Shown here one piece after another: positions 1-7,610 of a stretch of 64,000 nucleotides of DNA. A program made the position numbers and the translations under genes. Position 1 is the stretch's first letter; every line of letters begins with the position of its first letter. The DNA is from Sphingomonas sp. Root720 (GTDB lineage: Bacteria; Pseudomonadota; Alphaproteobacteria; Sphingomonadales; Sphingomonadaceae). Under the pieces are notes generated by a model that searched no databases, was not told the origin of the DNA, and saw only the letters and a list, made by a program, of their open reading frames with translations. The stretch is from the NCBI RefSeq assembly GCF_001428605.1, contig NZ_LMID01000011.1:696704-760703 (forward strand), given 5' to 3'.

Positions 1-486
1 GGCACCGATCTCGGCCCGATCCAGAACCGCATGCAATATGAGAAGGTCAAGGATCTGCTCGCCGACACGCGGCGGATCGGCGCCAATATCGTCGCCGGCG
101 GTGAGGCCGGCGAAGGGCCGGGCTATTTCATCCCGGTCACCATCGTCGACAATCCGCCCGACGACAGCCGCGTCGTGACCGAGGAAGCGTTCGGCCCGGT
201 CCTTCCGCTGCTCAAATTCTCCGACGTCGACGATGTGATCGCGCGGGCGAACAGCACCGAATATGGCCTGGCCGCATCGGTCTGGTCGAAGGATACCGCT
301 GCCGCGCTGCGCATCGCCGAGCGGATTGAGGCGGGGACGGTGTGGATCAACGAGATCCACGTCTTCGGCCCGCACATCGCCTTTGGCGGGCACAAGCAGT
401 CGGGCATGGGCGTCGAGAACGCGCTCGACGGCCTGGCCGAATATACCAATCCGCAGACGATCACCGTGAAGGAGATCACGGGATGA
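1..486 (+). CDS. Aldehyde dehydrogenase, C-terminal part (5' end outside window)
   Basis: The reading frame is open from base 1, so the gene begins upstream and only about 161 C-terminal residues are present. The visible part holds the GTDLGPIQN segment, the EEAFGPVLP motif and the C-terminal FGGHKQSG motif of NAD(P)+-dependent aldehyde dehydrogenases. The catalytic cysteine lies upstream of the window. It closely resembles the aldehyde dehydrogenase at 46191-47627, sharing most residues over the overlap, so both belong to one subfamily. It is the first visible gene of an operon with an aldolase and two hydroxy-acid oxidases, so it probably oxidises an aldehyde released by that pathway. The exact substrate is not readable. 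Confidence 0.9.
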   Translation, partial: GTDLGPIQNRMQYEKVKDLLADTRRIGANIVAGGEAGEGPGYFIPVTIVDNPPDDSRVVTEEAFGPVLPLLKFSDVDDVIARANSTEYGLAASVWSKDTAAALRIAERIEAGTVWINEIHVFGPHIAFGGHKQSGMGVENALDGLAEYTNPQTITVKEITG

Positions 487-499
487 AACGAGCGCGTCC

Positions 500-1216
500 A
501 TGAGCGGAATGGCACGTGACTGGAGCAGGTCCACACGGCTTGCCTGGTTCAGCCTCGGCAACTTGCCGGTTGTCGAGATTGGTATGATGTCGAGCGCCGA
601 TTTCGCGGTCATCGATCTCCAGCATGGGCTGTGGGATCGCTTATCGGCGCACAATGCCGTCGGTTTGATTGGTGGTTCGCGTGCGTTGATCCGATCGGCG
701 AATGGTGATGACGCGGCGATCTCCCAAGCGCTCGATACGGGCGCCGCGGGCGTGATCGTTCCGATGATCGAAACAGCCGCGCAGGCTGCCGCCGCCGTGC
801 TTGCGGCAGGCTTCATGCCGGCGGGGCGCCGCTCTGCCGGCGGCGTCCGCCCGATCGTGAACGGTCTCGGAAACTATGTCCGGAGCGGCCGTCCAGTGAT
901 TGGCATCATGATCGAAAGCCGGACCGGGGTGGAAAACGCGGAGGCGATCGCGGCGGTCGACGGTGTCGACTTCATCTTTATCGGCTCAGGCGATCTCAGG
1001 CTCTCGCTGGCTGCCACCGACGATGCCGCATTCGATCGGGCATGTGATGCGATCCTCGTTGCCTGCCGCGGTGCGGGGAAACCTTGCGGCATTTTCACGC
1101 CTGCCGGACGCAGTTGGCGGGAGATGATCGAACGCGGTTTCAGCATCGTGACGACCGCAGACGATATTGGTGCGGTGATGGCTGGGTTTGCAGACCCAGC
1201 GACCGGGGAGCAATGA
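500..1216 (+). CDS. HpcH/HpaI family aldolase (citrate lyase beta-like)
   Basis: A 238-residue protein of the HpcH/HpaI aldolase family, class II metal-dependent enzymes that cleave or form C-C bonds in 2-oxo-3-hydroxy or 2,4-dihydroxy acids and release pyruvate or glyoxylate. Family landmarks are DLQHG (residues 39-43), PMIET (88-92), IMIES with a likely metal-binding Glu139, and GSGDL with Asp165. The length fits the family (about 250). It starts 13 nt after the aldehyde dehydrogenase stop and its stop is immediately followed by the ATG of the FAD oxidase. In this operon it likely splits a hydroxy-oxo acid whose fragments feed the flanking dehydrogenases. Substrate specificity is inference. 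Confidence 0.85.
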   Translation: MSGMARDWSRSTRLAWFSLGNLPVVEIGMMSSADFAVIDLQHGLWDRLSAHNAVGLIGGSRALIRSANGDDAAISQALDTGAAGVIVPMIETAAQAAAAVLAAGFMPAGRRSAGGVRPIVNGLGNYVRSGRPVIGIMIESRTGVENAEAIAAVDGVDFIFIGSGDLRLSLAATDDAAFDRACDAILVACRGAGKPCGIFTPAGRSWREMIERGFSIVTTADDIGAVMAGFADPATGEQ

Positions 1217-2611
1217 ATGGTGTACGCTTGTGTCGAAGAGTTGATCAATGTCCTCGAGCCCGACACCATCACGCCGGCCGAAGCACTGCATGACCGCCGG
1301 ATGGCTGACTGGAGCGGTTATGCTGGGGGGACGGGCGCTGCACTTGTCCGGCCCCGCACAACGGAGGACCTCTCTCTCACGCTGGCAATCTGCAACCGCC
1401 ATCGTGCACCGGTGATCGTACAAGGCGGGTTGACCGGGCTCGCTGGCGCCGCGACTTGCCAGGATGGCGAGATCATGATCAGCCTCGAACGAATGCGCGC
1501 GATTGAGGAGCTCGACCCCGTTTCCGCGACGCTGACTGTTCAGGCGGGTGCCGCGCTTCAGCATGTGCAGGAAGCGGCAGAAGCGGCTGGCTTTTATTTC
1601 CCGCTCGATCTCGGTGCGCGCGGTAGTTGCACCGTCGGAGGGCTGATCGGGACCAATGCCGGCGGCAACCGCGTGATCAAATATGGCATGACCCGCGCCC
1701 ATGTCCTAGATGTCGAAGCCGTGCTGGCCGATGGCAGTGTGATTGGCGGCCAGCGTAAAATGCTCAAGAATAATACCGGCTACGATCTCCCCGGCCTTTT
1801 GGTCGGCAGCGAGGGGACTCTGGCCGTTGTCACCCGCGCAGTCCTGCGTCTTCAGGCGCCAACTGTAAAGTCTACCGCCTGGTGTGGTCTCGCGAGTTTT
1901 GAAGCGGTAACGGCGTTGCTCCGACGCGCGCAGGAGCGTCTGTCCGGAGGGGTTTCGGCATTTGAGCTGATGTGGCCGAGCTATTATGGCTTCGTTCTCA
2001 CAAATTTTCCGAAGCTGCGCCGGCCTCTGGAGGGTAGCCACGCCTTCAACGTCTTGCTGGAAACCGACGGCAGCGGCGCGGCGAACCAGCAAGATGAGTT
2101 CATCGCCTTTCTCGCCGACATGCTGGAGGACGGGCTTATCGCCGACGCGGCGGTCGCCAATTCCGATCGCGATGCGGCCGATTTCTGGGCAATCCGAGAT
2201 GCGCCCGGAGAATTTCCCCGGATGATGCCGGAGATGGTTGCGTTCGACATCAGCTTCGCCGTCTCGCAGATGTCGGAGGCGGTCGATCGCATCACCGGGA
2301 TGCTGGCCGCCGCTTTCCCGCAAGCTACCGCTTTGTTCTACGGCCATATCGGCGACGGCAACATTCACCTGATTGTCGATCCTCTTGTGACCGACGCGGC
2401 GACCAAGCGCGCCATCGAGCAGGACGTCTATGCGATCGTCGGCCAATTGAATGGCGCTGTTTCCGCCGAACATGGCATCGGCCTCAAGAAGCGCGACGTT
2501 TTGCCGCAGAGCCGAAGCGCAAGTGACCTCGCGGCTATGCGTGCGATCAAGGCGGCCCTCGATCCCAACCACATCCTCGCGCGTGGACGGATTTTCGGCA
2601 CTGTTGCGTGA
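1217..2611 (+). CDS. FAD-linked oxidase (GlcD / D-lactate / D-2-hydroxyglutarate dehydrogenase family)
   Basis: 464 residues, typical of VAO-type FAD enzymes that oxidise D-2-hydroxy acids. The FAD-binding half shows VQGGLTGLAGA (68-78), GTNAGGN (145-151) and VGSEGTL (196-202). The C-terminal substrate domain has HIGDGN (377-382) and EHGIG (418-422), which hold metal and substrate ligands in this family. It begins directly at the aldolase stop (TGA then ATG) and its own stop overlaps the GTG start of the next gene, so translation is probably coupled. A role in oxidising a hydroxy-acid intermediate to the oxo acid before aldol cleavage is plausible. The natural substrate cannot be assigned. 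Confidence 0.88.
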   Translation: MVYACVEELINVLEPDTITPAEALHDRRMADWSGYAGGTGAALVRPRTTEDLSLTLAICNRHRAPVIVQGGLTGLAGAATCQDGEIMISLERMRAIEELDPVSATLTVQAGAALQHVQEAAEAAGFYFPLDLGARGSCTVGGLIGTNAGGNRVIKYGMTRAHVLDVEAVLADGSVIGGQRKMLKNNTGYDLPGLLVGSEGTLAVVTRAVLRLQAPTVKSTAWCGLASFEAVTALLRRAQERLSGGVSAFELMWPSYYGFVLTNFPKLRRPLEGSHAFNVLLETDGSGAANQQDEFIAFLADMLEDGLIADAAVANSDRDAADFWAIRDAPGEFPRMMPEMVAFDISFAVSQMSEAVDRITGMLAAAFPQATALFYGHIGDGNIHLIVDPLVTDAATKRAIEQDVYAIVGQLNGAVSAEHGIGLKKRDVLPQSRSASDLAAMRAIKAALDPNHILARGRIFGTVA

Positions 2612-2906
2612 CTGAAACCCATCCGGCTAGGTGCCGACTCCATGCCGGGCGCAGCATAGAGCGCGCCGTCACGATCGCTGATATCGCGGCGATGGCCCGA
2701 CGGCGTCTGCCGGCCTTCGTAAAGGAATATCTCGAGGGTGGCGCGGAGGGGGAGCGATCGCTCGCCGCCAATCGCGATGCTTTCGCATCGCTTGCCTTGC
2801 GTCCTCGGGTGCTGACAGGCGGGGGCGAACCACCTCCGGCGACGATCTTCAGCCGCTCCCTGCCGCTTCCCCTTATAATTGCACCGACGGGCTTCAACGC
2901 GCTCCA
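2608..2906 (+). pseudogene. Truncated FMN-dependent alpha-hydroxy-acid dehydrogenase, N-terminal fragment
   Basis: The GTG at 2608 overlaps the preceding stop (GTGA). The first ~100 residues are a recognisable start of the lactate/mandelate/glycolate oxidase family: TIADIAAMARRRLPAFVKEY, then YLEGGAEGE, the R-PRVL segment and PLIIAPTGF, the strand that begins the TIM barrel. Homology stops just after GFNALHW. Beyond about 2906 the frame stays open to 3180 but reads antisense through the flavodoxin-like gene and is not family sequence. About 250 residues with the FMN and catalytic sites are missing, so the gene is dead. The cut coincides with the 3' truncation of the opposite-strand gene, which marks a rearrangement junction. 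Confidence 0.8.
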
Positions 2907-3280
2907 TTGGCGGCGACCGCGACCTTGGAATAACTCGGCATGCGGCCATTGTCGTCGGTCTCATCCAGAAAGGCATCCATGCGTTCGAGAATGCGCTTGG
3001 CGACGCTGGACGCCTGACCCATCCATATCGGTGTGCCGAAAATCAGAATGTCGGCAGCGAGGATCTTTTCCCGAATTCCGGGCCAAGCATCGCCAGCACC
3101 CTCATCGGACAGCACGCCAGGATGGGCATTGTGATCTGCGATGCGAATTGTCTCGGCGATCTCCACGTCTTTTGCCGTAAATGCCTTTGCCAGCACCGCG
3201 ATCATAGCGTCGGTGGAACTGCTTTCGCCGTTGGCGGAACGCTTAAGGGTGCAATTGATAGGTTGGGCTATAAGCGCCAT
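2894..3280 (-). pseudogene. Flavodoxin / NADPH-dependent FMN reductase-like protein, C-terminally truncated
   Basis: The 128-residue reading frame starts at ATG 3280. It contains a Rossmann-like flavodoxin fold segment: an S-S-T-D phosphate loop near residues 20-23, then ADILIFGTPIWMG, the hallmark of the flavodoxin_2/FMN reductase family, and RILERMDAF. These proteins are normally 180-200 residues. Here homology ends at SYSKVAVAA, followed by four unrelated residues and a stop. The missing part includes the second flavin-contact loop. The truncation lies at the same ~2906 position where the plus-strand FMN dehydrogenase is cut, so both lost their 3' ends in one event. It may still be transcribed but is unlikely to work. 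Confidence 0.75.
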
Positions 3281-3451
3281 GGTTCTCGGCCCGTATAAGA
3301 TGCAGGGTACAGACGAACCGCGGACAACGGCGTTTCCGGCGCAGGCTCATCAGCCAGGAGGCCTACGCAAAATCGCTCCTCTTGCTGATGTTCTCTTTTG
3401 GGCTCTCCGTATCGTGGACGGTGCTGTCCTTGCCCCGCACGGGTGCATTAG

Positions 3452-3475
3452 CTATATAGTTAGCCAAGGAGATTC
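3452..3475. promoter_or_regulatory. Toxin-antitoxin promoter/operator and ribosome-binding site
   Basis: The AT-rich palindrome CTATATAG (3452-3459) sits inside a longer imperfect repeat with a TTAGC arm on its left and GTTAGCC on its right. It is followed by AAGGAG and then the antitoxin ATG at 3477. Phd/YefM-type antitoxins usually repress their own operon through such short palindromes overlapping the promoter. Assignment rests on position and symmetry only. Confidence 0.4.
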
Positions 3476-3476
3476 C

Positions 3477-3710
3477 ATGACCCAGTTCTCGGTCCACGAT
3501 GCCAAGACCAACCTGTCCCGCCTGATCGCTGACGCGCTCGCCGGCGGGGAGGTGGTGATCGCACGCGGCAACGTGCCGGTGGTGCGTCTGGTGCCGGTCA
3601 ATCCACGCGGGCGTCGGCGCTTTGGAGCACTCAAGGGCAAGATCGCCATGGATGCTCGCTTCAATGAGCCGCTGCCCGAGGATGAACTGGGCGGGTGGAA
3701 TCTGGCTTGA
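3477..3710 (+). CDS. Phd/YefM family antitoxin
   Basis: 77 residues starting at ATG 3477, seven bases after AAGGAG. A longer open frame reaches back to 3141 but has no family similarity upstream of this ATG. The N-terminal half reads FSVHDAKTNLSRLI, then GGEVVIARGNVPVVRLVP, the DNA-binding fold of prevent-host-death antitoxins. The C-terminal tail (EPLPEDELGGW) matches the flexible toxin-neutralising segment of VapB-type Phd proteins paired with PIN toxins. It overlaps the toxin gene by 4 nt or more, the normal coupling of such pairs. It should bind and inhibit the adjacent PIN RNase and repress the operon. Confidence 0.88.
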   Translation: MTQFSVHDAKTNLSRLIADALAGGEVVIARGNVPVVRLVPVNPRGRRRFGALKGKIAMDARFNEPLPEDELGGWNLA

Positions 3711-4093
3711 GGCTGTTGCTCGACACCCATGCTCTGATCTGGTGGCTTGCGGGTGACGATGCGCTGAGCTCGGCAGCGCGCGAGGCCATCAGCGGCGAGA
3801 GCAATCCCGTCGCGGTCAGCGCTGCCTCCGCCATGGAGATCGCCACCAAGTACCGCATCGGCAAGCTGCCTAACGCGGCGCTTCTGGCGCAGGACTTCGA
3901 AGGCATAGTCGCTGAGCAGGGTTTCGACGAACTTGCCATCAGTGTCCACCACGCGCAACTAGCCGGGGAAATGAATATCCCTCACAAAGACCCGTTCGAC
4001 CGTCTTTTGATCGCGCAGGCGCAGGCTGAGGACTTGGTGCTGGTTTCCAATGAGGCACTTTTCGACGGCTTCGCGATAAAGCGCCTTTGGTAA
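3707..4093 (+). CDS. vapC: PIN-domain toxin, VapC-like ribonuclease
   Basis: A PIN-domain RNase of about 128 residues. The start TTG at 3707 (TTGA overlap with the antitoxin stop) gives the family-typical opening RLLLDTHALIWW. A GTG at 3695 is an in-frame alternative adding four residues. Acidic metal-site residues are present: Asp in LLLDTH, Glu in SAMEIATKYRIGKL, and Asp in DPFDRLLIAQA and nearby. Such toxins cleave tRNA or rRNA when the labile antitoxin is lost. The pair lies between a rearrangement junction and degraded DNA, a common place for stabilising modules. The gene appears intact. Confidence 0.88.
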   Translation: MRLLLDTHALIWWLAGDDALSSAAREAISGESNPVAVSAASAMEIATKYRIGKLPNAALLAQDFEGIVAEQGFDELAISVHHAQLAGEMNIPHKDPFDRLLIAQAQAEDLVLVSNEALFDGFAIKRLW

Positions 4094-4706
4094 GGTACGG
4101 CCGTTACGTTTGAAAGCCCACGCGATGTGCCTCTCTCCATGTTCTGACGGAGGGCATGCGCGCAGTTCCTCTCAGCAGCGGACGCGTTTGCGCCTGAAAC
4201 ATGCGTCAGGACGCGAAATCCTCAGCCGTCCGAGCGCCCAGGAGGGAGGAACGCGCAAGCTGCCAAATTGACTTGATCACTAGTTTCACCGAGATGTGAA
4301 CTTCACTAAGTCTGCGAAACCATAAGCTCCTGGGAATACTGGTTTGTCATCCCGCCGCTCGCGAAGGAGAACTCCGCATCTCGATGACAGCCTGCGCTCT
4401 GATCTTGGATATTCGCTGGTCGAGTCCAGCTCCACTACAGTGGGCATTAATGCATACACCCACAGCGTCCGCTACGCGATTGTAATCAGACGTTCAGAGG
4501 ATGACGTTGCGATCCCAAAACCCGCCGTTCGTTCATCTCCTGGAGAAAGGTCGGCTTTTGGGACTTTTCGGCCGTTCCGTGGCGACGTGTTGAACGGCAG
4601 GTCTGGCCAGAAGCCGACGTCGGGCGCTTGCCCGACCGGCACGGCAGAACGAGGGAGATTGGGCCGGAAGCGGACAGGCAGGTTCCAAGCGGCAATGTTC
4701 GGCTAG
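4094..4706. other. Non-coding / degraded stretch
   Basis: About 610 bases without a convincing gene. An open frame from 4344 to 4706 is present but has no good ribosome-binding site and switches character halfway. Its first part (about 4380-4500) reads like protein, while the second half is low-complexity Arg/Gly/Ser translation of intergenic DNA. Short runs near 4500-4700 resemble the AC-CGCTT-type intergenic sequence that sphingomonad genomes often carry. No tRNA, terminator or clear promoter was found. With the fragment that follows, it looks like the eroded remains of former genes. Confidence 0.5.
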
Positions 4707-4922
4707 CTGCCTCTAGTTTATCCGCAAGCTAAGGCCAGCCGTCAGTGCGACTTCGACTTGCTGGATGAGATCGAGGAGGGCGCAGATGACCTTTTCAAGC
4801 GTGACTTGCGTCAAGCGCTCAAAACCCGCGCGCTCGACGCGAGGCTACCGATCCAACTCGCGACCTCGAGACTATTCTACGACAGCATAAAGGGCGAGGA
4901 TCCGGCTACGCCCGTCGGCTAG
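4707..4922 (+). pseudogene. Protein fragment, possibly from the C-terminal region of a PIWI/Argonaute-like protein
   Basis: An open stretch without a start codon (in-frame TAG at 4704, stop at 4920) encodes about 71 residues that look like genuine protein: an acidic segment DFDLLDEIEEGADDLFK, then LRQALKTRAL, then LPIQLATSRLF and DSIKGEDPAT. The run of a helix, an IPTQ-like LPIQL strand and a DPAT tail resembles the part of prokaryotic PIWI domains just before the conserved RAWN/ALYYK segment, which is missing here. The likeness is from memory and weak. The fragment ends where it meets the tail of the opposite-strand acyl-CoA synthetase gene (4906), so a breakpoint near 4905 probably removed the rest. 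Confidence 0.3.
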
Positions 4923-6537
4923 GAGTGTCCTCCACAGGATTATTGAGAAATTTCCCGGTGCGGAGCTTAAAGCGCTGGACCTTACCGCTGGGTGTTTTCG
5001 GCAGCTCGTCGACGAAAGCGATTTCACGAGGATAGGCGTGCGCGGCCAGCCGCGTCTTCACGAACAGGCCGATCTCGTCGGCCAAAGCGGGCGACGCTTC
5101 GGCTCCCGGAGTCAGCCGGACGAACGCCTTTACCAGCTCGGTGCGCACCGGATCAGGCTTGCCGATCACCGCCGCCTCGATGACGGCGGGATGTTCCATC
5201 AGGGCGCTTTCGACCTCGAATGGGCCGATGCGATAGCCCGATGAGGTGATGACGTCATCGTCGCGCCCGACGAAACGGAACGATCCATCGGCCAGGCGCA
5301 CCGCGCTGTCCCCGGTCAGATAATGATCGCCGAGAAAGGGCTGTTCCTCCCGTCCGGGATAGCCGGTGAACCAGAAGAGCGGCGATGATCGCCGCACCGC
5401 GAGTGTGCCCGGCTCCCCGGCGTCGCACGCGCTCCCATCCTCGCGGATCGTGGTGACCGCGAAGCCCGGCATCGGATAGCCGAGCCCACCCCGGTCACGC
5501 GGATGATCGAGGCCATTATGGTCGCACAGCACCATGCCGAGTTCGGTCTGCCCATAATGATCGCCGGCCCGGCACCCGAAGGCGCGCGCCAGCCACGCGC
5601 CGGTTTCGGGATCGAGCGGTTCGCCCGCGCTGCTGATCGCCCGCAGCGCGCGCGGCGGCGCGAGATCGCTGGCGGCCATAGCGCGAAACGCAGTCGGCGC
5701 GCCGGCCAGGTTGGTGATGCCGAAACGCGCGATCAGGTCATAGGCCGTCTCGACCGAGAAACCCGCCTCGCTCATCGTCGCGGCCTGGCCGAGCAGCAGT
5801 GGACCGCACACCGCATAATAGAGGCCATAGGCCCAGCCCGGATCGGCGAGGTTCCAATAGCTGTCTTCATCGCGAAGCCCGATGCCGAAGCGCATATAGG
5901 CCCAGATCGCGCGGAGCATGTGGATCGGAACGGCGACCCCCTTGGCGCTGCCGGTCGTCCCCGATGTGAACAGCATCAGGAAATGATCGCCAGCCGACAG
6001 CGGCACGGGCTCCACATTCCCGGCACGCCCGTCGAGTGCAGCCGACAGACTCTCGGCTCCAGTCGGTTCGTCGGTCACGAAAATGCGAACATCCATGCCG
6101 TCCAGCTTGGGCCGGTTGCAGCGATCGGTGATCACGACGCGCGCGCCGCTGCCGTCCAGCCGGGTGGCGATCGCGCCGGGGCCGAAGGCGGTGAAGAGTG
6201 GCTGATAGACCGCGCCGATACGCAAGGTACCCAGCAGCACGACGAGCAGCTCGGGCGTGCGCGGCAACAGTCCCGCGATCCGATCGCCGTGGCCGACGCC
6301 GAGATCGATCAGCAACGAGGCAAATCGTGACGATCGCGCGCGCAACTCGTCATAGCCGATCTCGACGGCACCGCCGTCCTTCGACACCCAGCGCAACGCA
6401 GTGCGCCCCTGCCCGCACCAGCGGTCGCATAGTTCGAAGCAGGCATTGATTGCGCCATCGGGATCACCCGCCAGCATGTCATGGCCGAAATGCTCGCTCA
6501 GGCACGCATAGGCATCGGCATAAGCGGGCTGCGTCAC
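4906..6537 (-). CDS. AMP-forming acyl-CoA synthetase (acetyl/medium-chain acyl-CoA synthetase-like)
   Basis: 543 residues of the ANL superfamily; activates a carboxylic acid to its CoA thioester through an acyl-adenylate. Visible motifs are the P-loop-like FTSGTTGSAKG, the YGQTELG adenine-site segment, YLTGDSA, the hinge region GRDDDVITSSGYRIGP and the C-terminal PKTPSGKVQR lysine. The architecture resembles acetyl-/butyryl-CoA synthetases. Start ATG 6537 overlaps the Rieske gene stop by 4 nt (ATGA), so it is the last gene of a four-gene minus-strand operon. The last residues (DTPSRRA) may come from a junction with the fragment at 4707-4922. It likely activates the acid product of the pathway; the substrate is unknown. 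Confidence 0.9.
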   Translation of the reverse strand: MTQPAYADAYACLSEHFGHDMLAGDPDGAINACFELCDRWCGQGRTALRWVSKDGGAVEIGYDELRARSSRFASLLIDLGVGHGDRIAGLLPRTPELLVVLLGTLRIGAVYQPLFTAFGPGAIATRLDGSGARVVITDRCNRPKLDGMDVRIFVTDEPTGAESLSAALDGRAGNVEPVPLSAGDHFLMLFTSGTTGSAKGVAVPIHMLRAIWAYMRFGIGLRDEDSYWNLADPGWAYGLYYAVCGPLLLGQAATMSEAGFSVETAYDLIARFGITNLAGAPTAFRAMAASDLAPPRALRAISSAGEPLDPETGAWLARAFGCRAGDHYGQTELGMVLCDHNGLDHPRDRGGLGYPMPGFAVTTIREDGSACDAGEPGTLAVRRSSPLFWFTGYPGREEQPFLGDHYLTGDSAVRLADGSFRFVGRDDDVITSSGYRIGPFEVESALMEHPAVIEAAVIGKPDPVRTELVKAFVRLTPGAEASPALADEIGLFVKTRLAAHAYPREIAFVDELPKTPSGKVQRFKLRTGKFLNNPVEDTPSRRA

Positions 6538-7586
6538 GCGTCGGCATCCGCGATCTGCCGCCGCTCCGCGCGGATCAGCTTGGACAATATCCGCCGCGCC
6601 TGGATGCCCGCGACATCGGTTTCGAGGATCGCGGGTTCGAGGTCGAAGAAATCCTCGCCGTTCATCATCTCATAGCAATCATGGATGACGGGTTCGTCCT
6701 CCTCGACAAAAGCCTTCGCCGCGATCGCGCCCATCGCCCGGGTCTTTTCCTCGTCGTCCAGCTCCACATTGCGGTAGAGCGCGAAGAAATAATGGCAGCT
6801 GTTATCGGTCTCCGGCACGATGAAATGGGCGCTTGGAATCTGGACGCCGGTGCCCTTGGCCATACCCAGCTCGGTGGTGCTGATATCGAGGATCAGCGCG
6901 CCCGCGGGCTCCCAGCGCATGAAGGCGAAGATGTCGCCGCGCTCGGAATGGAAAAAGGGCTTGAACAGCGCGGTCGGCGGCGAATTGAAGAAGCTGTAAT
7001 TGGAATGGACCGTCGTACCTTCGGTCTTGAAATCATAGACCAGCGACGATCCCAGCGAATGTTCGGGATCCACGCCCACCGTGTCGGGGTGCAGATAGGT
7101 GCCGTGGGTCAGGTCGAGCAGATTGTCGATGACGAGCTGATAGTCGGCCTTGATCTTGAGATAGCCGGTGAGCCCCGCCCAGCCCTCGGCGCCGCCGCAG
7201 AAATAGAGATCGATGATCTGATCCTCGCGCGCCGCCGCCGGATCCCCCATCCAGACCCAGAGCGCGCCGTTGCGCTCGACCAGCGGATAGCTGCGGGTAT
7301 GCGCGCGCGGCGGTATCTTGCCCTGACCGTGCGGGTTGAGAGTACAGGCGCCGTTCCTGTCAAACTGAAGGCCATGATAGCAGCATTGGATCACGTCTCC
7401 GATCACCTTGCCCTGCGCCAGCGGCGCGAAACGGTGCGGGCACCGCCCGGCCAGTGCGACCGCGCTGCCGTCGCTGGTGCGAAACAGGACCAGATCCTCG
7501 CCGATGATCTTGATCCCGATCGGCTTGTCGGAAAGGTCCGCGCCCCAGCCGGCGCAATACCAGCTGTTCCTCAGAAACTCGCCCAT
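6534..7586 (-). CDS. Rieske non-heme iron oxygenase, VanA-like (aromatic O-demethylase / ring hydroxylase alpha subunit)
   Basis: 350 residues. The N-terminal Rieske domain has Cys49-x-His51 (CPHRFAPL) and Cys68-x2-His71 (CCYHGLQFD) for the 2Fe-2S cluster. The catalytic domain has DNLLDLTHGTYLHPD, which supplies the bridging Asp and two His ligands of the mononuclear iron. Length and motif spacing fit the vanillate/dicamba monooxygenase group, which works as a homotrimer with a separate reductase. No reductase gene is in this operon. GGAGG lies just upstream of ATG 7586. It sits between NmrA and acyl-CoA synthetase genes in one minus-strand operon, suggesting oxygenation or demethylation of an aromatic acid or cyclic compound. 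Confidence 0.9.
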   Translation of the reverse strand: MGEFLRNSWYCAGWGADLSDKPIGIKIIGEDLVLFRTSDGSAVALAGRCPHRFAPLAQGKVIGDVIQCCYHGLQFDRNGACTLNPHGQGKIPPRAHTRSYPLVERNGALWVWMGDPAAAREDQIIDLYFCGGAEGWAGLTGYLKIKADYQLVIDNLLDLTHGTYLHPDTVGVDPEHSLGSSLVYDFKTEGTTVHSNYSFFNSPPTALFKPFFHSERGDIFAFMRWEPAGALILDISTTELGMAKGTGVQIPSAHFIVPETDNSCHYFFALYRNVELDDEEKTRAMGAIAAKAFVEEDEPVIHDCYEMMNGEDFFDLEPAILETDVAGIQARRILSKLIRAERRQIADADA

Positions 7587-7610
7587 CTCACCCTCCTGTC
7601 ATATTCCGGT

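Noticed and set aside
4344-4706. A 120-residue frame in the gap after the toxin-antitoxin genes
   Set aside because: No ribosome-binding site and low-complexity Arg/Gly/Ser second half. The first half could be a gene relic but no family was recognised, so it is described only as degraded DNA.
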